A stretch of DNA of 10,235 nucleotides from Pseudomonadota bacterium. GTDB taxonomy: Bacteria; Pseudomonadota; Gammaproteobacteria; Burkholderiales; Ferrovaceae. A program made the translations under genes and the position numbers. Location: assembly GCA_021828575.1 (NCBI GenBank), contig JAJZEL010000005.1, positions 1 to 10,235 of the forward strand. Reading direction: 5' to 3'. Positions 1-6,920 of the stretch are shown here, piece by piece; positions within the stretch are counted from its first letter, which is position 1; each line of letters starts with the position of its first letter. The notes beneath the pieces are model-generated. The model made no database searches. It was not told the origin of the DNA and was given only the letters and a program-made list of their open reading frames with translations.

Positions 1-1168
1 CCGCCGGAACATCCCAAAGACCGGCCACTTCCTGGCGATGAACATCATTGGCCATATCCCGATGCGCCGAGAGCAGGTTGGCCATCCCGCCCACCTCACG
101 CCCCCCCATGGCGTTAGGCTGCCCTGTCAACGAAAACGGTCCGGCACCTGGTTTTCCGATTTGCCCGGTAGCCAGATGAAGATTGATCAGGGAAGCGTTC
201 TTTGCCGTACCTGATGCAGATTGGTTAAGCCCCTGGCAGTACAGGGACAGTGTCGGCCCTGCGCTGGCAAACCACTGAGCGGCCTGTTTGAGCTCCGATT
301 CACGAATGCCACAGTACTGGGCCACAGCTTTCGGCGTAAATTCCGATACCCTGGCCTTCAGGTCTTCAAACCCTTCCGTGTGATCCTTCACGAAACTCCA
401 ATCGACCCACCCTTCCCACAACATCAGGTGCAGCATGCCATAGTGCAGTGCCACATCGGTTCCAGGTGCGATTTGAAGAAAAAGATCAGCGGCCTGGGCA
501 GTATCTGTCTTTCTGGTATCCACCACAATCAGCTTGAGATCAGGGTTTTTCTTGCGCGATTCCTCGATACGCCTGAAAAGTACCGGATGGGCAAATGCCA
601 TGTTGGAGCCTGTGATGAACATGACACGCGCATGATCCAGGTCTTCATAGCTGCAGGGCGGGGCATCTGCGCCAAGCGTCTGTTTGTAACCTGCCACAGC
701 GCTCGACATGCACAGACGGGAATTGGTATCAATGTTGTTTGTACCCACCAGCCCCTTGGCCAGCTTGTTAAAAACATAATAATCTTCCGTCAACAACTGA
801 CCGGAAATATAGAATGCCACCGCATCGGGTCCGTGCTGACGAATGATCCCGGAAAATCGCCTGGCCACTTCGTCCAGCACCTCATCCCAATCTGCGCGAG
901 TCCTGCTTTCATGGCGTGACCGACGCCATTCAGGATATGCAGCGCGCACTTGCTGGTATATGTGGGGTTGTGCCGTCAAATGCAACGTCGCTCCCTTGCT
1001 GCACAATTTACCGAAATTCGCAGGATGGTCAGGATCTCCCTTCACTCCCTTGATCCGACCTTTCTCGGTCTCGATAAGCACGCCACAGCCCACACCACAG
1101 TAGCAGCAGGTACTGCGTGTCACTTGCACGGAATCTTCGGTACCCAAAGCATGTGTCATCCTGGTCAT
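1..1168 (-). CDS. nasA: Assimilatory nitrate reductase catalytic subunit, partial (N-terminal 389 residues)
   Basis: This is the 5' part of a molybdopterin oxidoreductase gene that continues past the left edge. The enzyme reduces nitrate to nitrite in the cytoplasm, using a Mo-bis-MGD cofactor and an N-terminal [4Fe-4S] cluster. The frame is open from ATG at 1168 to base 1. Cluster ligands are C21, C24, C28 (CCYCGVGC) and C56 (KLCSKG). The segment NSRLCMSSAV places C153 as the probable Mo ligand, as in the NapA/NasA branch. No Tat signal is visible before the first cysteines, which argues for the cytoplasmic assimilatory type rather than periplasmic NapA. The start overlaps the nirD stop by one base (TGATG), with GGCGGGA upstream as a possible ribosome binding site, so translation is probably coupled. 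The C-terminus, where some family members carry an extra BFD-like [2Fe-2S] domain, is not visible. A catalytic subunit of another nitrate reductase or a formate dehydrogenase-like enzyme is less likely, given the neighbouring nirBD. Confidence 0.9.
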   Translation of the reverse strand, partial: MTRMTHALGTEDSVQVTRSTCCYCGVGCGVLIETEKGRIKGVKGDPDHPANFGKLCSKGATLHLTAQPHIYQQVRAAYPEWRRSRHESRTRADWDEVLDEVARRFSGIIRQHGPDAVAFYISGQLLTEDYYVFNKLAKGLVGTNNIDTNSRLCMSSAVAGYKQTLGADAPPCSYEDLDHARVMFITGSNMAFAHPVLFRRIEESRKKNPDLKLIVVDTRKTDTAQAADLFLQIAPGTDVALHYGMLHLMLWEGWVDWSFVKDHTEGFEDLKARVSEFTPKAVAQYCGIRESELKQAAQWFASAGPTLSLYCQGLNQSASGTAKNASLINLHLATGQIGKPGAGPFSLTGQPNAMGGREVGGMANLLSAHRDMANDVHRQEVAGLWDVPA

Positions 1169-1518
1169 CACAATCCCGCCAATTCATCCCTGCTCAGATA
1201 AATGCGACCATGCTCCACCCGCACGGAAAGGCGTCCTGCGCAACCCGTGTCGGGAGCCACAGCTTGTGCCGACTCGAGACAAATGTTCCAACCATGCAGA
1301 GGGCAAGTCACCTGATGGCCATGAACAATTCCCTGGGACAAGGGACCCCCTTTGTGAGGGCACTGATCGCGCATGGCAAACACTGTGTGGTCTTCGGCCC
1401 TGAACACAGCCACAGGGCCAATGGCCGCACCTTCCACCACTCGTGCCCCACATACGGGGATTTCTTCCAGATCAAGCACATCAAGCCAGATATCATGGGA
1501 AGCGGCCACTTGTGTCAT
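1168..1518 (-). CDS. nirD: Nitrite reductase [NAD(P)H] small subunit, Rieske type
   Basis: This 116-residue protein is the small subunit of cytoplasmic NAD(P)H nitrite reductase, the partner of NirB in reducing nitrite to ammonium. It has a Rieske fold. A complete set of [2Fe-2S] ligands is visible: C53-x-H55 in DQCPHKGGPL and C72-x2-H75 in TCPLHGW. The E. coli-type NirD has the fold but lacks these ligands, so this protein may bind a cluster. Length is normal for the family. The ATG at 1518 overlaps the nirB stop as ATGA (4 bases) and the stop overlaps the nasA start by one base, so the gene sits inside a translationally coupled operon. Identification rests on the motifs plus position directly after nirB. 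A generic Rieske ferredoxin is the only alternative and is unlikely here. Confidence 0.94.
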   Translation of the reverse strand: MTQVAASHDIWLDVLDLEEIPVCGARVVEGAAIGPVAVFRAEDHTVFAMRDQCPHKGGPLSQGIVHGHQVTCPLHGWNICLESAQAVAPDTGCAGRLSVRVEHGRIYLSRDELAGL

Positions 1519-3974
1519 GACAGCACCTCTTCACGGGCATCAGCAAGTTTTACCGGCCTGAACTGCCTCAGGTCCACCCCGGCATCTTCCGATGAACGCC
1601 ACGGATCGGGCGCTCCCTGCAAAGCAAACACCAATCTTTCGTACAAGGCCTGTCGGCCTTCCTTGTCTTCCAGAATCCGTCGTTTCACGACTTCCATGCC
1701 CACCCTGGATACAAAGTGCACGGTCCGCTCGAGGTACCACCCTTCTTCACGGTACAACTGCAGAAAAGCCCCGGAGTATTCCATGACTTCCTCCCGCGTT
1801 TTGACCTTGCAAAGGAACTGCGCTACCTCCGTCTTGATTCCCCCATTACCAGCCACATAAATTTCCCACCCCGAATCCACGCCAATCACGCCCACATCCT
1901 TGATGCCGGCTTCGGCACAATTGCGCGGACAACCCGATACAGCCAATTTCACCTTGTGAGGTGAATACATCCCGAAAAGCATTTTCTCAAGGTCCACACC
2001 CATGCTCATGGACGCCTGAGTCCCAAACCGGCAATGCTCGTTGCCCACACAGGTCTTGACGGTCCTCAGGGATTTTCCGTAGGCGTGTCCAGAAGGCATT
2101 TGAAGATCACGCCAAACATCAGGAAGATCTTCCTTTTTGATACCCAGCAAATCAATGCGCTGCCCTCCGGTCAACTTGACCGTGGGCACCTGATACTTCT
2201 CGGCCACATCCGCAATCCTTCTCAATTCTGCTGCCGTGGTCAAACCACCCCACATACGTGGTACAACGGAGTAAGTGCCATCTTTCTGGATATTGGCATG
2301 CGCCCTTTCATTGATGAAACGTGACTGCGGATCATCTCTGGCCTCATGCGGCCAAGTGGAGATGAGGTAATAGTTGATGGCTGGCCGGCAAGTGGCACAT
2401 CCATTGGGGGTACGCCATTCCATGAAGTCGCGTACCGCCTGCTGTGCGACCAGATGATTTTCCCTGATGACCCGACGGACATCCTCGTGGGAATGATCGG
2501 TACACCCACAGAGGGCTTTCTTCGCTGGGGCCTCCGAATAATCCGTGCCCAGCACATTCATCAGGATCTGTTCCACCAACCCCGTACAGGAACCGCAGGA
2601 CCCACTGGCTTTCGTGCACTTGCGAACTTCTTCAAGCGTGAACAGGCCCTGCTCCTTGATGGCTTTCACGATTGTTCCCTTGTTCACGCCATTGCAACCG
2701 CATACTTCGTCGGAGTCAGACATGGCCATTGCCTTGTTGTGACCCTCATGACCCGTATCGCCCATATTGTTTTCACCAAACATGAGCGTATCGCGCAAAT
2801 CAGTCACTTTTCTTGCTTCGCGCAGCAATTTGAAGTACCACGCGCCATCTGCCGTATCGCCATACAGACAAACGCCAACGAGTCGATCCTCACGCAATAC
2901 GAGTTTTTTATAGACTCCGGCAGTGGGATCGGAAAGAGTGATTTCTTCGGTCCCCTCCCCGCCCATGAAGGATCCGGCCGAAAACAGGTCGACCCCAGTC
3001 ACCTTGAGCTTGGTGGAAGTCACCGAACCCGTATACCGGCTGATGCCCATCATGGCCAGATGATTGGCACAAACCCTGGCCTGCTCAAACAAGGGTGCCA
3101 CGAGCCCATAAGCCATGCCCCTGTGGCTAACACATTCTCCCACGGCATAAACGCGGGGATCGAATGTTTGCAGGGTGTCGTTCACAAGAATACCGCGCTG
3201 GCACGGTAGCCCTGCTGCTTCTGCCAATGCCGTATTGGGTTTGATACCCGCCGCCATCACCACAAGATCGGCTGGGATTTCAGTACCATCACGCAACACC
3301 ACCGCCCCGACCCGGTTTTCACCTGTGCGTGCCACCAAGGCTTCAGTCTGTGTGGTCAGTCTGAATTTTAACCCCTTGGCTTCCAAGTTTTTTTGCAGAA
3401 GCGAGGCCGCCATTGGGTCCAGCTGACGTTCCAGAAGCCAGCCAGCCAAATGGACCACCGTCACATCCATACCTCTCTGTTTCAGCCCATTGGCTGCTTC
3501 AAGGCCCAGCAACCCGCCTCCAATGACTACCGCATGCCGCCACTTGGCAGCTGCCGCAATCATGGTTTCCGTGTCCTTGATATCCCGGTAGGCAATGACT
3601 CCGGGAAGATCACTTCCAGGCACGGGCAATATGAAGGGAACAGAACCGGTGGCAATCAAAAGCCTGTCGTAGGGCGCCACCGTACCATCGTCGGCAATCA
3701 CTTCCCGACGAATACGGTCAATTGCAGTCACCGTTTTTCCGGTATGCAGACGTATTCCGTTCTCCGAATACCATTCGAGGCTATTGAGAATGATGTCATT
3801 CACATCCTGTTCCCCTGCCAGAACGGGAGAAAGCAAAATTCTGTTGTAATTGGGCCAGGGTTCGGCGCCAAAAACAGTCACTTCATAAGTTTCCGGAGAC
3901 AGTTTGAGCAACTCTTCCACTGTTCGGATCCCCGCCATGCCATTGCCAATTACCACCAGTTTCATTCTTTTCAT
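1515..3974 (-). CDS. nirB: Nitrite reductase [NAD(P)H] large subunit
   Basis: This 819-residue siroheme enzyme catalyses six-electron reduction of nitrite to ammonium with NAD(P)H in the cytoplasm. Domains in order: an FAD-binding Rossmann region at the N-terminus (GNGMAG, residues 10-15); an NAD(P)H-binding Rossmann region (VVIGGGLLGLEAA, about 149-161); a BFD-like [2Fe-2S] domain with CxC at 425/427 and CxxC at 460/463; then the ferredoxin-like and siroheme/[4Fe-4S] half. Cluster ligands there are C642 and C648 (TCVGNEHC) and C682 and C686 (SGCPRNC), the nitrite/sulfite reductase signature. Length is usual for NirB and all key residues are present. I chose the ATG at 3974 because GAGG lies five bases upstream; a second in-frame ATG at 3965 has weaker spacing. 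The gene leads nirB-nirD-nasA and follows a candidate sigma-54 promoter, pointing to nitrogen assimilation rather than respiration. Confidence 0.96.
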   Translation of the reverse strand: MKRMKLVVIGNGMAGIRTVEELLKLSPETYEVTVFGAEPWPNYNRILLSPVLAGEQDVNDIILNSLEWYSENGIRLHTGKTVTAIDRIRREVIADDGTVAPYDRLLIATGSVPFILPVPGSDLPGVIAYRDIKDTETMIAAAAKWRHAVVIGGGLLGLEAANGLKQRGMDVTVVHLAGWLLERQLDPMAASLLQKNLEAKGLKFRLTTQTEALVARTGENRVGAVVLRDGTEIPADLVVMAAGIKPNTALAEAAGLPCQRGILVNDTLQTFDPRVYAVGECVSHRGMAYGLVAPLFEQARVCANHLAMMGISRYTGSVTSTKLKVTGVDLFSAGSFMGGEGTEEITLSDPTAGVYKKLVLREDRLVGVCLYGDTADGAWYFKLLREARKVTDLRDTLMFGENNMGDTGHEGHNKAMAMSDSDEVCGCNGVNKGTIVKAIKEQGLFTLEEVRKCTKASGSCGSCTGLVEQILMNVLGTDYSEAPAKKALCGCTDHSHEDVRRVIRENHLVAQQAVRDFMEWRTPNGCATCRPAINYYLISTWPHEARDDPQSRFINERAHANIQKDGTYSVVPRMWGGLTTAAELRRIADVAEKYQVPTVKLTGGQRIDLLGIKKEDLPDVWRDLQMPSGHAYGKSLRTVKTCVGNEHCRFGTQASMSMGVDLEKMLFGMYSPHKVKLAVSGCPRNCAEAGIKDVGVIGVDSGWEIYVAGNGGIKTEVAQFLCKVKTREEVMEYSGAFLQLYREEGWYLERTVHFVSRVGMEVVKRRILEDKEGRQALYERLVFALQGAPDPWRSSEDAGVDLRQFRPVKLADAREEVLS

Positions 3975-4049
3975 GGGCGCCTCGCGTGACTGCTATCTGA
4001 AATGGCACTTTTTGCGTGATCTATTTTTGTGCCTCCTGCAGGTATCCAG

Positions 4050-4065
4050 AGCAACTTTTGGGCCA
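4050..4065 (-). promoter_or_regulatory. Candidate sigma-54 (-24/-12) promoter of nirB-nirD-nasA
   Basis: On the minus strand this reads TGGCCCAAAAGTTGCT. The GG at 4064-4063 and the GC at 4052-4051 are 12 bases apart from first base to first base, exactly the RpoN spacing, and the flanking TGGC and TTGCT fit the consensus TGGCAC-N5-TTGCW. The predicted start of transcription is near 4039, giving a leader of about 65 bases before the nirB ATG. Assigning it to RpoN is inference from sequence and gene context. Confidence 0.72.
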
Positions 4066-4161
4066 CACTCAAAAAAACACCGAATTAGCGCTGAATTTCA
4101 ATTGGTTATCAAATAGCGAATGAGGGGATAGAGAGGAATGACGCTTCATGATCGGGCGTTG

Positions 4162-4178
4162 AGCACTATTGCGGCGCA
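4162..4178. promoter_or_regulatory. Candidate NtrC enhancer site upstream of nirB
   Basis: The plus strand reads AGCACTATTGCGGCGCA. Against the NtrC consensus TGCACYA-N3-TGGTGCA it matches 11 of the 14 defined positions. Its centre is about 131 bases upstream of the predicted sigma-54 start, a usual distance for an NtrC enhancer. A further half-site, GCACTA, follows at 4185-4190. The protein that binds is inferred, not shown. Confidence 0.5.
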
Positions 4179-4227
4179 AGAAACGCACTATCGAGGAAAA
4201 AGAAAAGTCACGATCTGACCAACGCGT

Positions 4228-4244
4228 GCCCGCTCTACTCGGGC
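4228..4244 (-). terminator. Weak hairpin after the DUF5666 lipoprotein gene
   Basis: A 5-bp GC stem, GCCCG paired with CGGGC around a 7-base loop, begins 14 bases after the lipoprotein stop. No T-tract follows on the minus strand. It might help end transcription before the nirB control region, but it is too short to be a convincing intrinsic terminator. Confidence 0.2.
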
Positions 4245-4257
4245 TCCCCTCATCAGG

Positions 4258-5790
4258 TCAATTATCTGTGGAGGTGCTTTGTGCCAGTATGGCCGTAGCC
4301 GTCAGCGTATTTCCTTGCAACGAGCCGATGGCATGAATGTTCTGACCAGCCCATGTGGTTGGAAGACCCAGAGCCGGATCCAGATAGGTACTTCCCGTCC
4401 AGATCACATTGATATTGGAAGAGTCATTGCTCATTGCCAGCGTGGAAGCGACCGTATCCACATTGCCCACCACCCCCTCATAATCCACGATGGTACCCGG
4501 CGACAATGACGGCGCTTCTGTGGCTACGCAAACGATATTTGTAGCCAGCATGGGTTGTCCCGGTGCCGGAATGACTCCAGTGACCTGCACAATTTCCGTA
4601 TCTGACGCAGATTCCGTACAGGCATGGAATGTTGTGGAAGAGTTGGCATTGATGCTGGTTCCTTGCAAAAGCAGTACCGGCACCGGATTTATTGTTGCGG
4701 CATTCGCGTTACTGATCAGTGAGGCCCAGTCCAGCCCATCTGTCGCAGCATTCACCTGAATGCTCTGTTGAATGCCGGGCCCATTCACATGACTTTCCAC
4801 TTGAGTATCCTGAAGTTCACCATTCAACAGCGTTCCTGATATTTGCAAATAATCTCCAGCAGAAACGGTCGCTCCCGAAGGCATGACCACGGCTATTCCC
4901 TGCAGAAATACCACATTGCCCACCATGTTCACCAAACCACTCAATTCCGCCGAGGCCCCGTTTTCTAGGCTGGCAGAAGTGATCGACATTGCTGACAAGG
5001 GTACGCTTCCCCCGGCCCAACCGTTCCAGGCACTTCTGGACACCACAGCCGTTACCTCGGCACCTACTGCCACAGAAGCTGGCAAAGCTCCCTGGAGAAT
5101 GGGTCCACTCGCGGAATTCAACCGAGCCTCACCAGATGAAGGCAGCGCGAACACAATCCCACCCACCAGCACATTGCTTGTTGTCGCACTTGCCGAGGTC
5201 AATTCGATGCGGGTTGCCACAAGCACGTCACTGTTTTTTGTACTGTCCCATGACCACATGCCATACACTTCCAGTTCAGCTCCGGAAGTCAGGCTCGCTG
5301 GCGAGTTCGGGGTCGCCCCAGACAATACGGTGACCATGCCTGACGGCGTATTTTGCGGTGCTGACACAATCTTTACCCATTGTCCTGCCACTTGCAGCCA
5401 CCAGTCACCACTGACAATCTGTGTGGCGCTTACCGTGACCGGTCCGGACAACTGGTCAGTTATTTGCGCTGTGGTCACGGTAGTTCCGGTGGCGTCCAGT
5501 TGAATACGGATGCGCTCACCCAGCTTCAGTAGCGCACTGGTGGTCGTTCCGTTGGCATCCTGCTCTGTAATGGCCGCATTGGCTGTGCCATACTCTTTTC
5601 CATCCACGAACACGCTGCCAAACCCGACCACAATTCCCTGGGCTATCCCGGTTCCACCACTTCCCACACCAGCCACCAGCGCTCCAGCTCCCCCTCCACA
5701 GGACACCAGCCCTATCGCCAGTCCCAGCGCTCCGGACATGAGCAGCATACGGGCCTTTTTTGACTGGAATAATCCGGAAAAGGATTTCAT
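4258..5790 (-). CDS. DUF5666-like lipoprotein with beta-rich repeats
   Basis: This 510-residue predicted lipoprotein has no known function. Residues 14-30 form a hydrophobic signal segment after a basic start, followed by the lipobox LVSC with C31 as lipidation site and a GGG tail. With glycine after the cysteine, outer-membrane sorting is plausible but not certain. From residue 52 the chain resembles DUF5666: GFGSVFVDGKEYGT, then LKLGERIRIQL and TVTTAQI. Similar modules recur at about 172-197, 283-332 and 438-504, each with a Gly-Val start, a short V/F-rich strand and an L-x-G-x-x-hydrophobic turn, suggesting stacked small beta-barrels. The mature chain is rich in Ser, Thr, Ala and Val and, besides C31, holds only C391 and C421. 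Its ATG overlaps the stop of the DUF6502-like gene (ATGA), with AAGGG upstream, so the two are probably co-translated. The family name is from recognition of the pattern and is fairly secure; the role is unknown. Confidence 0.8.
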   Translation of the reverse strand: MKSFSGLFQSKKARMLLMSGALGLAIGLVSCGGGAGALVAGVGSGGTGIAQGIVVGFGSVFVDGKEYGTANAAITEQDANGTTTSALLKLGERIRIQLDATGTTVTTAQITDQLSGPVTVSATQIVSGDWWLQVAGQWVKIVSAPQNTPSGMVTVLSGATPNSPASLTSGAELEVYGMWSWDSTKNSDVLVATRIELTSASATTSNVLVGGIVFALPSSGEARLNSASGPILQGALPASVAVGAEVTAVVSRSAWNGWAGGSVPLSAMSITSASLENGASAELSGLVNMVGNVVFLQGIAVVMPSGATVSAGDYLQISGTLLNGELQDTQVESHVNGPGIQQSIQVNAATDGLDWASLISNANAATINPVPVLLLQGTSINANSSTTFHACTESASDTEIVQVTGVIPAPGQPMLATNIVCVATEAPSLSPGTIVDYEGVVGNVDTVASTLAMSNDSSNINVIWTGSTYLDPALGLPTTWAGQNIHAIGSLQGNTLTATAILAQSTSTDN

Positions 5791-6692
5791 TTCGACCCTT
5801 TTCTTCTGGAAGTCACCGGCTTGCCATTTCTCCTTTTGCGAGTCGTCTTGCCCGGAACCGTGGTATTTCCCTGAATGGGTTCGCTATAGCAGTACATGCC
5901 TATCCGAATGCGTTGCTGGCCGCCCTCCGGTTCGTCTTTCTCACACAAAGGAACAGCTGCCCGTGCAACACGATTCAGCACTTCCATCCATAATTCGCGT
6001 GCCAGTCCTTCCAGTTGAACTATTGAGTCTGCAAATAGCCCACTTGCAAATACGCTTTGTTCCAGAAAAGCTCGGTCATCTGCCGCACTCAAATTGTGCA
6101 CCCCTGCCGCCAGGTGATCTGCTGCATTTCCTGCCAGCAGGTTTCCAGCTTCAAGAAGTGTTTTATCAGGTATGAATGACTGCCGAAGAAGCCTGACCCT
6201 GTCTCCTTCCTCTCGCGCAAGATCCAGTCGCTCCAACTCCTTGAGCACCGAACGCGGGTGAACATCGCTGGAAACCTGACGCACCAATGCCTCAAAGGAA
6301 TAAGTCATTCCAGCCACAGGCAGATCATCAGAGAACCCACTGGTCAACCACCGGGTCATGACTTGAGTGGCCAACGTGGGACGCCCCAGAGACTCACGGG
6401 TAATCTCCCCCATGTCTTCCAGTGCACTGCCCTGCTCCTCATGCTCTGTCATGAAGGCACGCACATCCTTCCTGTGCAATCCCGAGAGAAGGCTGAGAGC
6501 TGAATCCGTTAATTTTTCATCAAGGCGCGTTAACTCGGCAGCGGCCTGTCTGAGGAACACGCGTTTTATTGCTGCTGAAAATTCGGGGTGACGAACGCCA
6601 GAACGAAGCAACCACAGCACAAGCGGCTGCATGACCACCAAGGCCTGCTGGAGCACCTGCTCCGGATCCAGATGTCCCTTTTTACCACTCAT
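5787..6692 (-). CDS. DUF6502 family protein, probable helix-turn-helix
   Basis: This 301-residue predicted cytoplasmic protein has no signal peptide. I recognise the DUF6502 pattern: an N-terminal segment with LVLWLLRSGVRHPEF (residues 24-38), a helix-turn-helix-like stretch SALSLLSGLHRKDVRAF (64-80), a second wing-like region around 137-172, and a C-terminal RIRIGMYCYSE (261-271). The tail (about 283-301) is strongly basic. A DNA-binding role is inferred from the helix-turn-helix resemblance only. The gene overlaps the downstream lipoprotein gene by four bases, and this kind of pair recurs in betaproteobacteria to my knowledge. No clear Shine-Dalgarno precedes the ATG at 6692; the sequence before it is CATTTTT. 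No other in-frame start seems better. The function of the family is unknown. Confidence 0.8.
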   Translation of the reverse strand: MSGKKGHLDPEQVLQQALVVMQPLVLWLLRSGVRHPEFSAAIKRVFLRQAAAELTRLDEKLTDSALSLLSGLHRKDVRAFMTEHEEQGSALEDMGEITRESLGRPTLATQVMTRWLTSGFSDDLPVAGMTYSFEALVRQVSSDVHPRSVLKELERLDLAREEGDRVRLLRQSFIPDKTLLEAGNLLAGNAADHLAAGVHNLSAADDRAFLEQSVFASGLFADSIVQLEGLARELWMEVLNRVARAAVPLCEKDEPEGGQQRIRIGMYCYSEPIQGNTTVPGKTTRKRRNGKPVTSRRKGSK

Positions 6693-6757
6693 AAAAATGA
6701 CCGTGAGCTCGCACTTCCCATCCGGACTTCAGCATAAAACCCCATTGTCAGACGATC

Positions 6758-6786
6758 ACTTTATGGGAAAATTTCCCAAATTACAA
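6758..6786 (-). promoter_or_regulatory. Candidate sigma-70 promoter of the DUF6502/DUF5666 pair
   Basis: On the minus strand TTGTAA (6786-6781) and TAAAGT (6763-6758) are separated by exactly 17 bases. Each hexamer matches four of six consensus positions. The predicted start is near 6750, about 58 bases before the ATG. The match is moderate and the assignment is inference. Confidence 0.4.
6764..6778. repeat. Perfect 15-bp palindrome, possible operator
   Basis: TGGGAAAATTTCCCA is a perfect palindrome around one central base. It fills most of the spacer of the candidate promoter for the DUF6502-like gene, where a bound repressor would block RNA polymerase. The short loop makes it a poor RNA hairpin, so a DNA operator is the better reading. 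Confidence 0.45.
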
Positions 6787-6859
6787 GCATCTTACAATGG
6801 CTTCTCCTACGAACAGGAAGGTGCAAGGGGTACTTTTCAGAAATGAAGGCCTTCAACGC

Positions 6860-6896
6860 TTCGCCCCCTGTTCCCAGATGGGAAACAGGGGGCGAA
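6860..6896 (-). terminator. Strong hairpin after rplQ, probable end of the alpha operon
   Basis: A 16/17-base inverted repeat with a 4-base loop and a single bulged T pairs TTCGCCCCCTGTTTCCC with GGGAACAGGGGGCGAA on the minus strand. It starts 24 bases after the rplQ stop. The stem is very stable, but GCGTTG follows instead of a T-tract, so it is not a textbook intrinsic terminator. It may stop transcription, pause it, or protect the 3' end of the operon mRNA. Confidence 0.55.
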
Positions 6897-6920
6897 AAAG
6901 TACGGTGATACTCTAATTTA

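Noticed and set aside
221..919. Long open frame on the plus strand (232 residues)
   Set aside because: It lies opposite nasA, whose minus-strand frame has all the cofactor-ligand motifs. The plus-strand product has no recognisable motif.
2346..3209. Plus-strand open frame of 287 residues
   Set aside because: It is antisense to nirB, whose protein is conserved across this region; the product has no family features.
4004..4033. GGCAC/GTGCC inverted repeat in the nirB leader as an antitermination hairpin
   Set aside because: The stem is only five pairs around a 20-base loop, with no T-tract, so a NasR-type leader is not supported.
4100..4116. TTGATAACCAATTG as a possible FNR site upstream of nirB
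   Set aside because: Only the first half (TTGAT) fits; the second half does not match ATCAA.
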